Below, one piece after another: positions 1 to 7,422 of a stretch of 64,000 nucleotides of DNA (the first letter of the stretch is position 1; each line of letters starts with the position of its first letter). The stretch covers positions 62,001 through 126,000 of the forward strand of contig JOFO01000014.1 in assembly GCA_000721275.1 (NCBI GenBank), read 5' to 3'. Origin of the DNA: Microtetraspora glauca (GTDB taxonomy: Bacteria; Actinomycetota; Actinomycetes; Streptomycetales; Streptomycetaceae). The notes beneath the pieces were generated by a model. It was not told the DNA's origin. It was given only the letters and a program-made list of their open reading frames with translations, and did not search any database. A program made the translations under genes and the position numbers.

Positions 1-300
1 CGTCCAGGCGATGTCGAAGGCGTACGCGGCCCGGCCGCTCCCGTCCAGGGTGACGACCGCCGACGGCGTGCGGGCGGGGGCGCCGCCGACCGCGACCCGC
101 ACCCCGGCACCGGCGAGATGCCCGCCGATCAGCCGCCCGGCGTCGTCGTCGGCGAGCTGCGTGAGCAGGGTGGTGTCCCGGCCGAGCCGGGCGAGCCCGT
201 AGGCGACGTTGGCGGGGCTGCCGCCGGGGTGGACGGCGTCGGGAGCGCCGGGTTCGCGGACGATGTCGGCGACGCACTCGCCGATCACCAGGAAGGTCAT
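1..300 (-). CDS. PfkB-family carbohydrate kinase, N-terminal part
   Basis: The reading frame starts at ATG (300-298) and runs off the left edge, so only about the first 100 residues are visible. The start MTFLVIGECVADIVREP, followed by HPGGSPANVAYGLARLG and LLTQLADDDAGRLI, is the N-terminal substrate-binding part of ribokinase/fructokinase (PfkB) proteins, which phosphorylate sugars or nucleosides with ATP. The GG in the PGGSPANVA segment is the first PfkB signature. The catalytic Asp and anion-hole motif lie outside the window, so substrate cannot be named; fructokinase is the most common annotation for this type. The GNAT gene upstream reads in the same direction 45 bases away, so the two may share a transcript. 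Confidence 0.85.
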   Translation of the reverse strand, partial: MTFLVIGECVADIVREPGAPDAVHPGGSPANVAYGLARLGRDTTLLTQLADDDAGRLIGGHLAGAGVRVAVGGAPARTPSAVVTLDGSGRAAYAFDIAWT

Positions 301-345
301 GCGGTGCACAGCTCCTCGGCGTAGGGGTCCTGGTGGCCGGCCCGG

Positions 346-909
346 TCAGGCACGGCGGCGGTACAGGATCTGGCGGGCGTCCCACTCCACGAACGACCCG
401 GCGGGCTCCAGGCCGACGGCCTCCAGCAGGCGGCGGGAGCGGTGGTTGGCCTCCTGGGTGACGGCGACGACGCTCGGGGCGGTCTCCAGGACCCGGGCGA
501 CGGCCGCCGCCACCGCCTCCCGGGCGTATCCGCTTCCCCAGTGCTCGGGGAGGAACTGGTACGACACCTCGGTCTCGCCCCCGCGCCCGCCCTCCTCCAC
601 GGTGACGAGCCCGAGCAGCACGCCGTCCTCGGCCCGCACCACGGCGTGGCAGCCGGGCGCGCCGACGATCCGCCGCTGCCGGATCCGCACGACCGACGCG
701 ATGACCGGCCCCCCGAGGTGGCGCCGCACCTCGGGATCGGTCCAGAGCCGCGTCACGGCGGGCACGTCCGCCCGCCGCACGGGCCGCAGCACCAGCCGCT
801 CGGTACGGAGCGGGGCCGACGATTCCGGGGACGACGGTTCCGGGGACGACGGTTCCGGGGACGACGGTTCCGGGGACGCGGACGGGTCGGCGGACGGGGA
901 GGCGGTCAT
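346..909 (-). CDS. GNAT-family N-acetyltransferase with repeat linker
   Basis: Predicted cytoplasmic acetyl-CoA-dependent acyltransferase of about 187 residues. The first 30 or so residues are a low-complexity Ser/Pro/Glu segment made by a 15-bp tandem repeat. The GNAT domain follows: LRTERLVLRPVRRADVPAV opens it, and FLPEHWGSGYAREAV is the acetyl-CoA-binding motif A region, although the loop is QFLPEHWGSGYA rather than the canonical RxxGxG/A. NHRSRRLLEAVGL is motif B. This matches the RimJ/RimL-like branch, which acetylates protein N-termini or small molecules; the substrate is unknown. Start is uncertain: ATG at 909, 918 and 921 are all possible and none has a clear Shine-Dalgarno sequence. 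Confidence 0.8.
   Translation of the reverse strand: MTASPSADPSASPEPSSPEPSSPEPSSPESSAPLRTERLVLRPVRRADVPAVTRLWTDPEVRRHLGGPVIASVVRIRQRRIVGAPGCHAVVRAEDGVLLGLVTVEEGGRGGETEVSYQFLPEHWGSGYAREAVAAAVARVLETAPSVVAVTQEANHRSRRLLEAVGLEPAGSFVEWDARQILYRRRA
821..880. repeat. 15-bp tandem repeat, four units, inside the GNAT gene
   Basis: Four head-to-tail copies of a 15-base unit, GGTTCCGGGGACGAC, at 821-835, 836-850, 851-865 and 866-880. The two middle copies are identical and the outer ones differ by one or two bases. The unit length is a multiple of three, so copy-number change keeps the frame. It encodes the Ser-Pro-Glu-Pro-Ser linker before the acetyltransferase domain. Confidence 0.95.
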
Positions 910-1001
910 GCTCTGCATCATCGCAGCCGCCGGCGCCGACCGGCTCACGGGCCGGTCCCGGAGGTGCCCCGGCGCCCCGGTGACGTCGTACGCGGACGGC
1001 C

Positions 1002-2198
1002 TCAGCCCGTGAGCAGGGCCCGTACGGCGTCCCAGCCGGCGTCCATCGGCCGGGCCGTCTCCCGTCCCGTGGCCACGTCCTTGTAGCCGCTGGAGGTGAC
1101 GACGCAGACGACGGGTCCGTCCTCGTCCGCCGGGTCGGGCCCGTGCGCGCGCAGCCCGGCGAGCCCGGCGGCGGCCGACGCCTCGCACCAGATGCCCTGA
1201 CCCGCCAACTCCTCGCGCGCCGCGGCGAACTGATCTTCCGTCACGGTCCGCGCGGCGCCACCGGTGCGCTGGATCGCGAGCACGCCGCGGTAGCCGTTCA
1301 CCTCGCAGTCGATGGCGTACGCGGCGGTCGGCCCGACGGGGACGCGGGCGGCCGGGCGGCCGGACCGCAGCGCCTCGGTGAGGGCCCCCGCGGCGGCCGG
1401 CTCGACGCCGTACATCCGGGGCACGGCGTCCGTCACGCCCAGCCGCGCCAGCTCCTCGAAGCCCTTCGCCACCCCGAACAGCAACTCGCCGTAACCACAA
1501 GGCACATGGACGGCGGCGGGCGCCCGTCCGAGCGCGAGCGCGATCTCGTAGGCGATCGTCTTGTACCCCTCCGGGCCGAACGGGTGGCCGGTGTGCGCGG
1601 AGTCCGTGACGCTGCTGACCGCCTGGTAGCCGAGTTCGCCGGTGATCCGCCGCATCAGGGGCCGCACGTCCTCGTACGGGACGGTCAGCACGGCCGCGCC
1701 GTAGGCCCGGAGGTGGGAGGCGACGGCGGGCGGCGCGTACGGCGAGGTGAAGACGGCGCACGGCAGGCCCGCCCGGGCCGCGTAGGCGGCGGCGGACGCG
1801 CCGTGGTTGCCGGACGACGACACCACGATCCCGCGCGCCCCGGAGGCCGCGGCGGCGCTCACCGCCACCCGGTTCAGCCGGTCCTTGTGGCTCCACGTCG
1901 GGTTCCGCGACTCGTCCTTCACCCACACCCCGTCCCCCAGCGCGACCAGCGGCGTGTTCCCCTCGCCCAGCCCCGGCGCGGCGAGCGGCGGCAGCAGCGG
2001 CGCCCACCGCTCCAGCCCGTGCGCGGCCGGCCCGTCGAACAGGTCCGCGGGCACGGCGTCGTAGTCGTACGCCACCTCCAGCGGGTACGCCACCTCCTCG
2101 GTCGACGTCACCGGACACCCGCCGGTCAGCGGCGGCCACAGCGGATGCCGCACGGACGGATCGGCGAGGGACCGCTGGGCGCGGGCGAGCGACGTCAC
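1002..2198 (-). CDS. Threonine-synthase-like PLP-dependent enzyme
   Basis: Fold-type II pyridoxal-phosphate enzyme of 398 residues. GEGNTPLVAL is the entry motif of threonine synthases, PTWSHKDRLN holds the PLP lysine (SxKDR), SSSGNHGASAAAYAARAG is the phosphate/substrate loop and EGYKTIAYEIA is the threonine-synthase helix. The Gly-rich PLP phosphate loop expected later as VGSGG reads HVPCGYGEL, and the substrate loop has SGNHG, as in dehydratases, rather than SGNTA. The reaction may therefore not be the classical phosphohomoserine one. GTG at 2198 was chosen because GAAAGG lies five bases upstream. No other threonine-pathway gene is adjacent, which also argues against housekeeping thrC. A serine/threonine-like ammonia-lyase or a diaminopropionate-type lyase are alternatives. 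Confidence 0.8.
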   Translation of the reverse strand: MTSLARAQRSLADPSVRHPLWPPLTGGCPVTSTEEVAYPLEVAYDYDAVPADLFDGPAAHGLERWAPLLPPLAAPGLGEGNTPLVALGDGVWVKDESRNPTWSHKDRLNRVAVSAAAASGARGIVVSSSGNHGASAAAYAARAGLPCAVFTSPYAPPAVASHLRAYGAAVLTVPYEDVRPLMRRITGELGYQAVSSVTDSAHTGHPFGPEGYKTIAYEIALALGRAPAAVHVPCGYGELLFGVAKGFEELARLGVTDAVPRMYGVEPAAAGALTEALRSGRPAARVPVGPTAAYAIDCEVNGYRGVLAIQRTGGAARTVTEDQFAAAREELAGQGIWCEASAAAGLAGLRAHGPDPADEDGPVVCVVTSSGYKDVATGRETARPMDAGWDAVRALLTG

Positions 2199-2239
2199 GG
2201 GGACCTTTCTGCGGAGGACGGACGGGCCGGGGGCCCGGG

Positions 2240-3901
2240 TCAGCGGGTGTGCATGCGGCGGCGGAGGGCTTCCAGGGCGCCGGGACGGCGGCCGGGGACG
2301 CGGCGGCGGAGGGCCAGCAGGGTGGGGGCGAGGGCACGGCCGCGGGCCGGGTCGGTGATCTGCTCCCACTGGTGGTGCGCCCGGTCCACCGCCCCTTCGA
2401 CGTCCGGGTCGTCCGGCTTCTGGCGCAGTCCGAGCCGCGCCTCGGCGACCGCGAGCCACAGCTCGCAGCTGCGGGCCGGCTCGCCCGCCAGCCGGGCGAG
2501 GTCCGCCCGCACCTCCATCCAGTGCACCGCCTCCGCCGAACGCGGCCCGAACCGCCGCAGCGCGTCCCGCTCCCACGCGGCGGCCATCTCGGCGGCCTCG
2601 GCGTGCCGCCCGGCCATCGCGGCCGCCAGGATCGCGGGGTGCGGATCGTGCGGTACGGGCTCCGCCTCCGGGGCCCGGCCGTACCCGACCCGCCGTGGAT
2701 CCGCCGCCGCCGGAGGCACGACGGGCGGAGCCTCGGGCATCGGAGGGACCACCGGCTCCTTCTCCTCCCGCCCACGGGGCGGCGCCAACTTCATGGTGCC
2801 CGGGCTCTCTTCGCCCTCACCGCCGGATTCGGGGACGGCCGTGGGACGTCCCCCCGGCGGGCTCCCGGGCTGCTGCTCGGGCGCCGGCGCGGCCTCCGCC
2901 GCCGGAGCCGGTACGGGCGGAGCCGCCGCCGTGTACCCCGCCGGGAGCGGCGGCACCCCGTTCGGGACGGGAGGGGCGGCCGGGACGGGAACGGCCGCGC
3001 GCACCGGGACGGGGCCGGGCTCCCCGGCGGACGCGGGTACGGGCTCCGCGACGCGGCCCCCAGCGGGCACGGGCGCCGGCGGCGGCGCAGGCGCGGGCAC
3101 CGGCGCGACTACGGCGACCGGGACGGGCGCGGGCGCGGGCATCGCCGCCGGAGCCGCCGCGCTCCCCCACTCCCCCGCCCGCTCCGGCCCCTGCGTCTGC
3201 GGTCGTGGCAGGAACAGCGCCTCCACCGTCCCCGTGCGTGCCGCCGCCTCGGTGTGCAGTGCCGGGAAGGGGGCGCGGGTGCCGGCGCGCCACTGGTCGG
3301 CCCAGGCGCGGAGGTAGTCGGGGGTGGTGCGTTCGCCGCGGCGCGGGGGCGGGGTGACGCGGGCGTAGAGGGTCGGCGACGGGGTCAGGCGGAGCAGGTC
3401 GGGGGCGGTGCCGAGGCGGTCCCAGGCGGCCGGGTCGGCGACGAGGTCGGCGACGATCGTCGTGGTCCCGGCCGGGCGGGCGGCGGCCGCCTCGGCGAGC
3501 CAGTGCCAGGGCAGGGCCGTGTAGCGGAGCGCGGCCGAGGTGCTGCGGGCCAGGGCCAGGTGCGGCAGCTGCTGGCGGCGGTCGAGGTGGAGCTGGCCCG
3601 CGAGGAAGACGACGAGCGGGCCGGGGCTCTGCGCGGCGGCGCGCAGCCGGGTGAGGACGGTCTGCGGGTCGACGGGGTCGGCGAGTTCGACGAGCGTCGC
3701 GGTCGCCGTGCCGGTGAGGACGCCGGGCGGGACCGCCGCGAGCGCAGGCAGCACGGAGGCCGCGTCCATGGTGCGGCCGCGTCCGGCCGGCGCCGCCGCG
3801 AGCAGCACCGCCGTACCGGCCGGGGCCGAAGTCACCGCCGCCGCCTCCCCCGTGTCCGTACCCACCGCGCCCGCCGTACCGTTCGCCTCGTCGCTCACCA
3901 C
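2240..3901 (-). CDS. Unrecognised protein with Pro/Ala-rich linker
   Basis: About 553 residues, function not recognised. Residues 30-225 look like one globular alpha/beta domain, with a hydrophobic strand GPLVVFLAGQL followed by a long helix and a second strand GTTTIVADLV. This spacing recalls a caspase-like fold, but the positions where a His and a Cys nucleophile would sit (GQL, DLV) carry neither, so any such fold would be inactive. Residues 240-400 are a Pro/Ala/Val-rich linker. The last 150 residues are helical and TPR-like (AAMAGRHAEAAEMAAAWERD and similar). There is no signal peptide or membrane segment. Start GTG 3901 or 3898. It is divergent from a PAS-SpoIIE phosphatase across a palindrome, so joint regulation is possible. 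Confidence 0.7.
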   Translation of the reverse strand: MVSDEANGTAGAVGTDTGEAAAVTSAPAGTAVLLAAAPAGRGRTMDAASVLPALAAVPPGVLTGTATATLVELADPVDPQTVLTRLRAAAQSPGPLVVFLAGQLHLDRRQQLPHLALARSTSAALRYTALPWHWLAEAAAARPAGTTTIVADLVADPAAWDRLGTAPDLLRLTPSPTLYARVTPPPRRGERTTPDYLRAWADQWRAGTRAPFPALHTEAAARTGTVEALFLPRPQTQGPERAGEWGSAAAPAAMPAPAPVPVAVVAPVPAPAPPPAPVPAGGRVAEPVPASAGEPGPVPVRAAVPVPAAPPVPNGVPPLPAGYTAAAPPVPAPAAEAAPAPEQQPGSPPGGRPTAVPESGGEGEESPGTMKLAPPRGREEKEPVVPPMPEAPPVVPPAAADPRRVGYGRAPEAEPVPHDPHPAILAAAMAGRHAEAAEMAAAWERDALRRFGPRSAEAVHWMEVRADLARLAGEPARSCELWLAVAEARLGLRQKPDDPDVEGAVDRAHHQWEQITDPARGRALAPTLLALRRRVPGRRPGALEALRRRMHTR

Positions 3902-3948
3902 ACGTGCACCGTAACGCGTGGTGTCGCGGCCGCTCACGGCCGGGCCGT

Positions 3949-3960
3949 TGGCATATGCCA
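3949..3960. promoter_or_regulatory. 12-bp perfect palindrome between divergent genes
   Basis: TGGCATATGCCA is a perfect palindrome lying 48 bases upstream of the unknown gene (minus strand) and about 118 bases upstream of the phosphatase gene (plus strand). A second partial copy of one half, TTGCCAAA, lies about 25 bases further on. A dimeric regulator site is plausible; the regulator is unknown. Confidence 0.4.
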
Positions 3961-4078
3961 GAAGCACCACCGGATCGAGTGTTGCCAAACCCCTTACGAG
4001 CGCTCCTCCCCTGTGCCACAGTCGTCTCCTGGACCCGTCACCATCCGGGCCTGCGCCGCGCCTGTATCGGAGTACGAC

Positions 4079-5578
4079 ATGCCGTCCCCTCTGTTCGCGG
4101 ACCGTTCCGCCCAGCCTCCGGAGCCGGGCGCCGTGGACGCGCTGATCTCGCAGACGAGTCGTCTGCGCGGTGAGGTCGACGCCGTCCGTCGGGACGCCGC
4201 TGCCCACGACGACGATCCCCGGCAGCGCTGGCAGCGCGCGCTGTGCGACCTGGCGATGCATCAACTCGACGACCTGCGCGCGCAGTTCGGCCAGCTCCGC
4301 GACGGCGCTCCGGCCGCGGCTTCCCCGGCCCCGAAGGACGCGCCCCCGGAGGACGCCGCGCCGGACGGGGGCAGCCCGCTGTTCGACGGCTCGTTCACCA
4401 GCGAGGCCGGCGCCGCCTACGGCGAGGCGCCCACGGCCACCGGTTCGCTCCTCGCCCGCGTCGGCAGCGCCGAGTGGAACCTGCTGACCGACGAGGTGAG
4501 CTGGTCCGACGAACTCTTCGACATCTTCGGACGCCCGCGCGAGCGGGGCCCTATGTCGCTCGACGAGATGCCGACGGTGGTCCTGCCCGACGACCAGCCG
4601 CGCCTCCAGGGCATGGTGACCGACTGCCTGATCGACGGGAAGCCGATCGACGGCGAGTTCCGGATCGTCCGCCCGGACGCCACGCGCCGCACCGTGCACA
4701 TGACCGGCGAACCGGTCCTCGACGCCGACGGCTGCACGGCCTCCATGTGGGCCGTCTTAAGGGACGTCAGCGAACTGCGCCGCAGCGAGCGGGCCCTCCG
4801 CGAGAGCCGCGACCGCCTGGAGCAGAGCCGGCAGATCGAGCGCACCGAGCACCGGGTCGCCGTCGAACTCCAGGAGGCGGTCCTCCCGCCGTGGCGCGGC
4901 TCGCTCGGCTTCGCACACGACGGGCCGGCCCCGGTCGGCGTCGCCGGCCACTACTTCCCGGCCGCCTCCGCCAATCTGATCGGCGGCGACTGGTACGACG
5001 CGCTCGCGCTGCCCGCCGGCGACGCGCTGCTGACCGTCGGCGACCTCACCGGCCACGGCGTGGCCGCGACCTCCTCCATGGCGATGCTGCTCGGCGCGCT
5101 GCGCGGCATGGCCGTGGCCGGGATCCGGCCCGGCGCCCTGATGGGCCACCTCAACCAGCTCCTGGAGAGCTCCGGCCAGCCGGCCCTCGGCAGCGCCCTG
5201 TGCTGCCGCTACGACCCGGCGGCGCGGACGCTCGTCTGGGCGCAGGCCGGCCACCCCGCCCCGCTGCTCTTCCGCGGCGGGACGGGACGCCCGCTGCGCC
5301 GCCCCGAGGGCGTGCTCCTGGGCGCGACCGGCGGGGCCGCGTACGAGGAGACCGAGACCCGCCTCCAGCCGGGCGACGTGCTCGTCCTCCACACCGACGG
5401 GCTGACCCGGGGCACCCACGTCCTCGACGACACGGGCGTGGCACGGCTGCTCGCGCTCGCCCCCCGGCTGGCGGAGGCGCGGGACGCGCAGGAGTGCCTG
5501 CGGGCGGTCCTGGAGGAGTTCGGCGACGAGGCACGCGAGGACGACGCCTGTGTGATGGTCGTCCGCGTCGGTTCCTGA
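4079..5578 (+). CDS. PAS-domain SpoIIE-type PP2C phosphatase
   Basis: 499-residue cytoplasmic serine phosphatase of the RsbU/SpoIIE group, which dephosphorylates anti-anti-sigma factors in partner-switching stress circuits. Residues 15-75 form a coiled-coil-like helix. Residues about 125-240 are a PAS domain of the PAS_3 kind (SAEWNLLTDEVSWSDELFDIFG and later WAVLRDVSEL). Residues about 285-497 are the phosphatase, with the metal-binding NLIGGDWYD near residue 300, VGDLTGHGVAA, AGHPAPLLF and a closing DDACVMVVRV. ATG 4079 has GGAG seven bases upstream. There is no GAF, receiver or kinase domain, so the PAS domain is probably the sensor. An in-frame TTA codon at 4757-4759 makes translation a bldA tRNA candidate. 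Confidence 0.93.
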   Translation: MPSPLFADRSAQPPEPGAVDALISQTSRLRGEVDAVRRDAAAHDDDPRQRWQRALCDLAMHQLDDLRAQFGQLRDGAPAAASPAPKDAPPEDAAPDGGSPLFDGSFTSEAGAAYGEAPTATGSLLARVGSAEWNLLTDEVSWSDELFDIFGRPRERGPMSLDEMPTVVLPDDQPRLQGMVTDCLIDGKPIDGEFRIVRPDATRRTVHMTGEPVLDADGCTASMWAVLRDVSELRRSERALRESRDRLEQSRQIERTEHRVAVELQEAVLPPWRGSLGFAHDGPAPVGVAGHYFPAASANLIGGDWYDALALPAGDALLTVGDLTGHGVAATSSMAMLLGALRGMAVAGIRPGALMGHLNQLLESSGQPALGSALCCRYDPAARTLVWAQAGHPAPLLFRGGTGRPLRRPEGVLLGATGGAAYEETETRLQPGDVLVLHTDGLTRGTHVLDDTGVARLLALAPRLAEARDAQECLRAVLEEFGDEAREDDACVMVVRVGS

Positions 5579-5695
5579 CCCCGGCACCACGGCGGCCCCG
5601 CGAGCACGGTGTGGCGCACGCCGGGCAGGCCGGAGCGCGGGCCGAGGGGCCCTGTCCGTCCGTCCGCGTCGCGCCGCCCGGGGTCGTACCCGTGC

Positions 5696-7186
5696 TCAGG
5701 CCGTCCCCAGCCGCGGCGTCTCCGGCGCCCGCGGCAGCTCGACCTCCAGCTCGGCCCGCAGGTCCTCGATCTTCGAGTAGCCCGCGTACTGGCCGGTGAG
5801 CCGGTACATCTCGCGCAGCCGGTGCCAGGTCCGGTGCGAGGAGGTCTCGCCCATCGAGATCAGGGCCAGCCGGGCGTAGCGGTCCGCCTGCTCCGGGTCG
5901 TCGGCGATGAAGCAGGCCGACGCCATCGAGATGTGGTCGAAGAGCTTCGAGCGGTTGTGCCCGTCGCGCCGCAGGTCCAGGGCGAGCCGGGCGTGGCGCT
6001 GGGCGGTGACCGCCGCCGCCGGGTCGTGCTCCGCGAGGGTCCGGTAGGCGAGCGCCTGCATGCCGTGCATGTCGGCCTCGTCGAAGCTCTGCATCCAGCT
6101 GGGCGTCTGCTCGTTCCGGTCCGAGACGAACAGGTCCTCGGCCTCGCCGAGGGTGCGGCGCATCGCCTGCCCCTGCCCCATCGACGCCTGCGCCCACGCC
6201 TCGATGGTGTGGAACATCGCCTTGGTGCGCGGCAGCAGTTCCTCCCCCGCGCCGGACTTGGCGAGGTTCATCAGGTCCAGGGCGTCGTCGGGGCGGCCGA
6301 GGTGGACCATCTGGCGGGCGGCGCGGGACAGCGCCTCGCCGGCCCGGGGCCGGTCGCCGCTCTCGCGGGCCGCGTGCGCCGCGATGACGAAGTACCGCTG
6401 GGCGGTGGGTTCCAGGCCCACGTCGTGGGACATCCAGCCGGCCAGGACCGCCAGGTTGGCGGCGACGCCCCACAGCCGGCGCTGGAGGTGCTCGGCGTGG
6501 CGGTACGCCAGCATGCCGCCGACCTCGTTGAGCTGGCCGACCACGGCCTTGCGCTGGAGGCCGCCGCCCCGGGAGGCGTCCCAGGCGCGGAAGACCTCCA
6601 CGGAGCGCTCCAGTGCCTCGATCTCCTCCGACCCGATGGGGGCGGCCTCGTAGCGGTCGTACCCGGCGGGGTCGGCGTGGAGGGGATCGGTGGCGCGGGG
6701 AGCCGCGGCGGGGCGGGAGGGCTCCGTCCTGAGCCAGTCGTGCAGGGAGCTGTTGAGTGCGGATCCGGCGGTGAGCGCGATGCCCGCGCCCATCAGCCCG
6801 CGTCGGTTGAGCATGAGGTCCATTCCCGTGAATTCGGTGAGGACCGCAGCCGTACGGTCGGGAGCCCAGGGCATGCCGTCAGGGTTCTCGTCGGTGCTCC
6901 TGACGGCCTGCCGCGTACCGGCACGCCCGCGTCGTACGAACCCGAGGTCCTCGATGGTCACGACACGACCGAGTCGCTCGGTGAACAGGGCCGCCAGCAC
7001 CCGGGGAACGGGATCGCGCGGGGTCTCCCCCTTGTCGATCCAGCGCCGCACCCGCGAGGTGTCGGTCGACAGCTGGGGGTGGCCCATGGCCGCCGCCTGC
7101 CGGTTGACCAGCCGCGCGAGTTCGCCCTTGGACCAGCCGGCGAGGCCGAAGAGGTCCGCCAGGCGGGTGTTGGTCTGTCCTGTCAC
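5696..7186 (-). CDS. nsdB: NsdA/NsdB-family negative regulator of development
   Basis: 496-residue DNA-binding protein. The N-terminus NTRLADLFGLAGWSKGELARLVNRQ followed by TDTSRVRRWIDKGETPRDPVP is the helix-turn-helix region typical of the Streptomyces NsdA/NsdB group. The rest is alpha-helical, TPR-like and rich in Ala/Leu/Arg pairs, with a short hydrophobic stretch MGAGIALTAGSALNSS near residue 120. Members are known to repress sporulation and antibiotic production. GTG 7186 was preferred over an upstream in-frame ATG at 7234 because GGGGGC lies eight bases upstream and the protein then has the family length of about 500. The gene is divergent from the TTA-containing phosphotransferase gene over palindromic DNA. 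NsdB rather than NsdA is recognition by eye and could be wrong. Confidence 0.75.
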   Translation of the reverse strand: MTGQTNTRLADLFGLAGWSKGELARLVNRQAAAMGHPQLSTDTSRVRRWIDKGETPRDPVPRVLAALFTERLGRVVTIEDLGFVRRGRAGTRQAVRSTDENPDGMPWAPDRTAAVLTEFTGMDLMLNRRGLMGAGIALTAGSALNSSLHDWLRTEPSRPAAAPRATDPLHADPAGYDRYEAAPIGSEEIEALERSVEVFRAWDASRGGGLQRKAVVGQLNEVGGMLAYRHAEHLQRRLWGVAANLAVLAGWMSHDVGLEPTAQRYFVIAAHAARESGDRPRAGEALSRAARQMVHLGRPDDALDLMNLAKSGAGEELLPRTKAMFHTIEAWAQASMGQGQAMRRTLGEAEDLFVSDRNEQTPSWMQSFDEADMHGMQALAYRTLAEHDPAAAVTAQRHARLALDLRRDGHNRSKLFDHISMASACFIADDPEQADRYARLALISMGETSSHRTWHRLREMYRLTGQYAGYSKIEDLRAELEVELPRAPETPRLGTA

Positions 7187-7221
7187 GTCTAAGCCCCCAG
7201 GTTCTCGGCTGAGTTGACAGT

Positions 7222-7255
7222 AGCCCCCTGTCATAGGGCTGGCGACTATTCGCCA
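7222..7255. promoter_or_regulatory. Two inverted repeats upstream of nsdB-like gene
   Basis: AGCCC (7222-7226) with GGGCT (7236-7240) forms one inverted repeat. TGGCGA (7240-7245) with TCGCCA (7250-7255) forms a second, and the half CGCCAGGG is then repeated directly about nine bases later. They lie 36-70 bases upstream of the GTG start, where an operator or autoregulatory site would sit. Confidence 0.45.
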
Positions 7256-7422
7256 GGGTTCGCCAGGGTGCGCTCGGTGTTCCGCTACCCGTGCGCGGGT
7301 GTCAGGTAGGTATGCGCCACCCCGCCCCGTCGACCGGCCCTCATTTTCCCCAGGGTGCGGACCGGGGGCGGGCGGGGGCGACGCACGCTTTTCGTCGGCA
7401 CACGAAGGGATCTGTCACCTCC

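Noticed and set aside
821..880. CRISPR-like repeats
   Set aside because: The units are 15 bp, directly adjacent with no spacers and in frame within a coding sequence.
1002..2198. Housekeeping threonine synthase (thrC)
   Set aside because: The PLP phosphate loop (CGYGE) and the SGNHG loop differ from thrC, and there are no hom/thrB neighbours; kept as threonine-synthase-like only.
2249..4078. Long plus-strand frame running into the SpoIIE gene
   Set aside because: This upstream extension is antisense to the unknown gene, has Gly/Arg-rich shadow composition and no ribosome site; the phosphatase starts at 4079.
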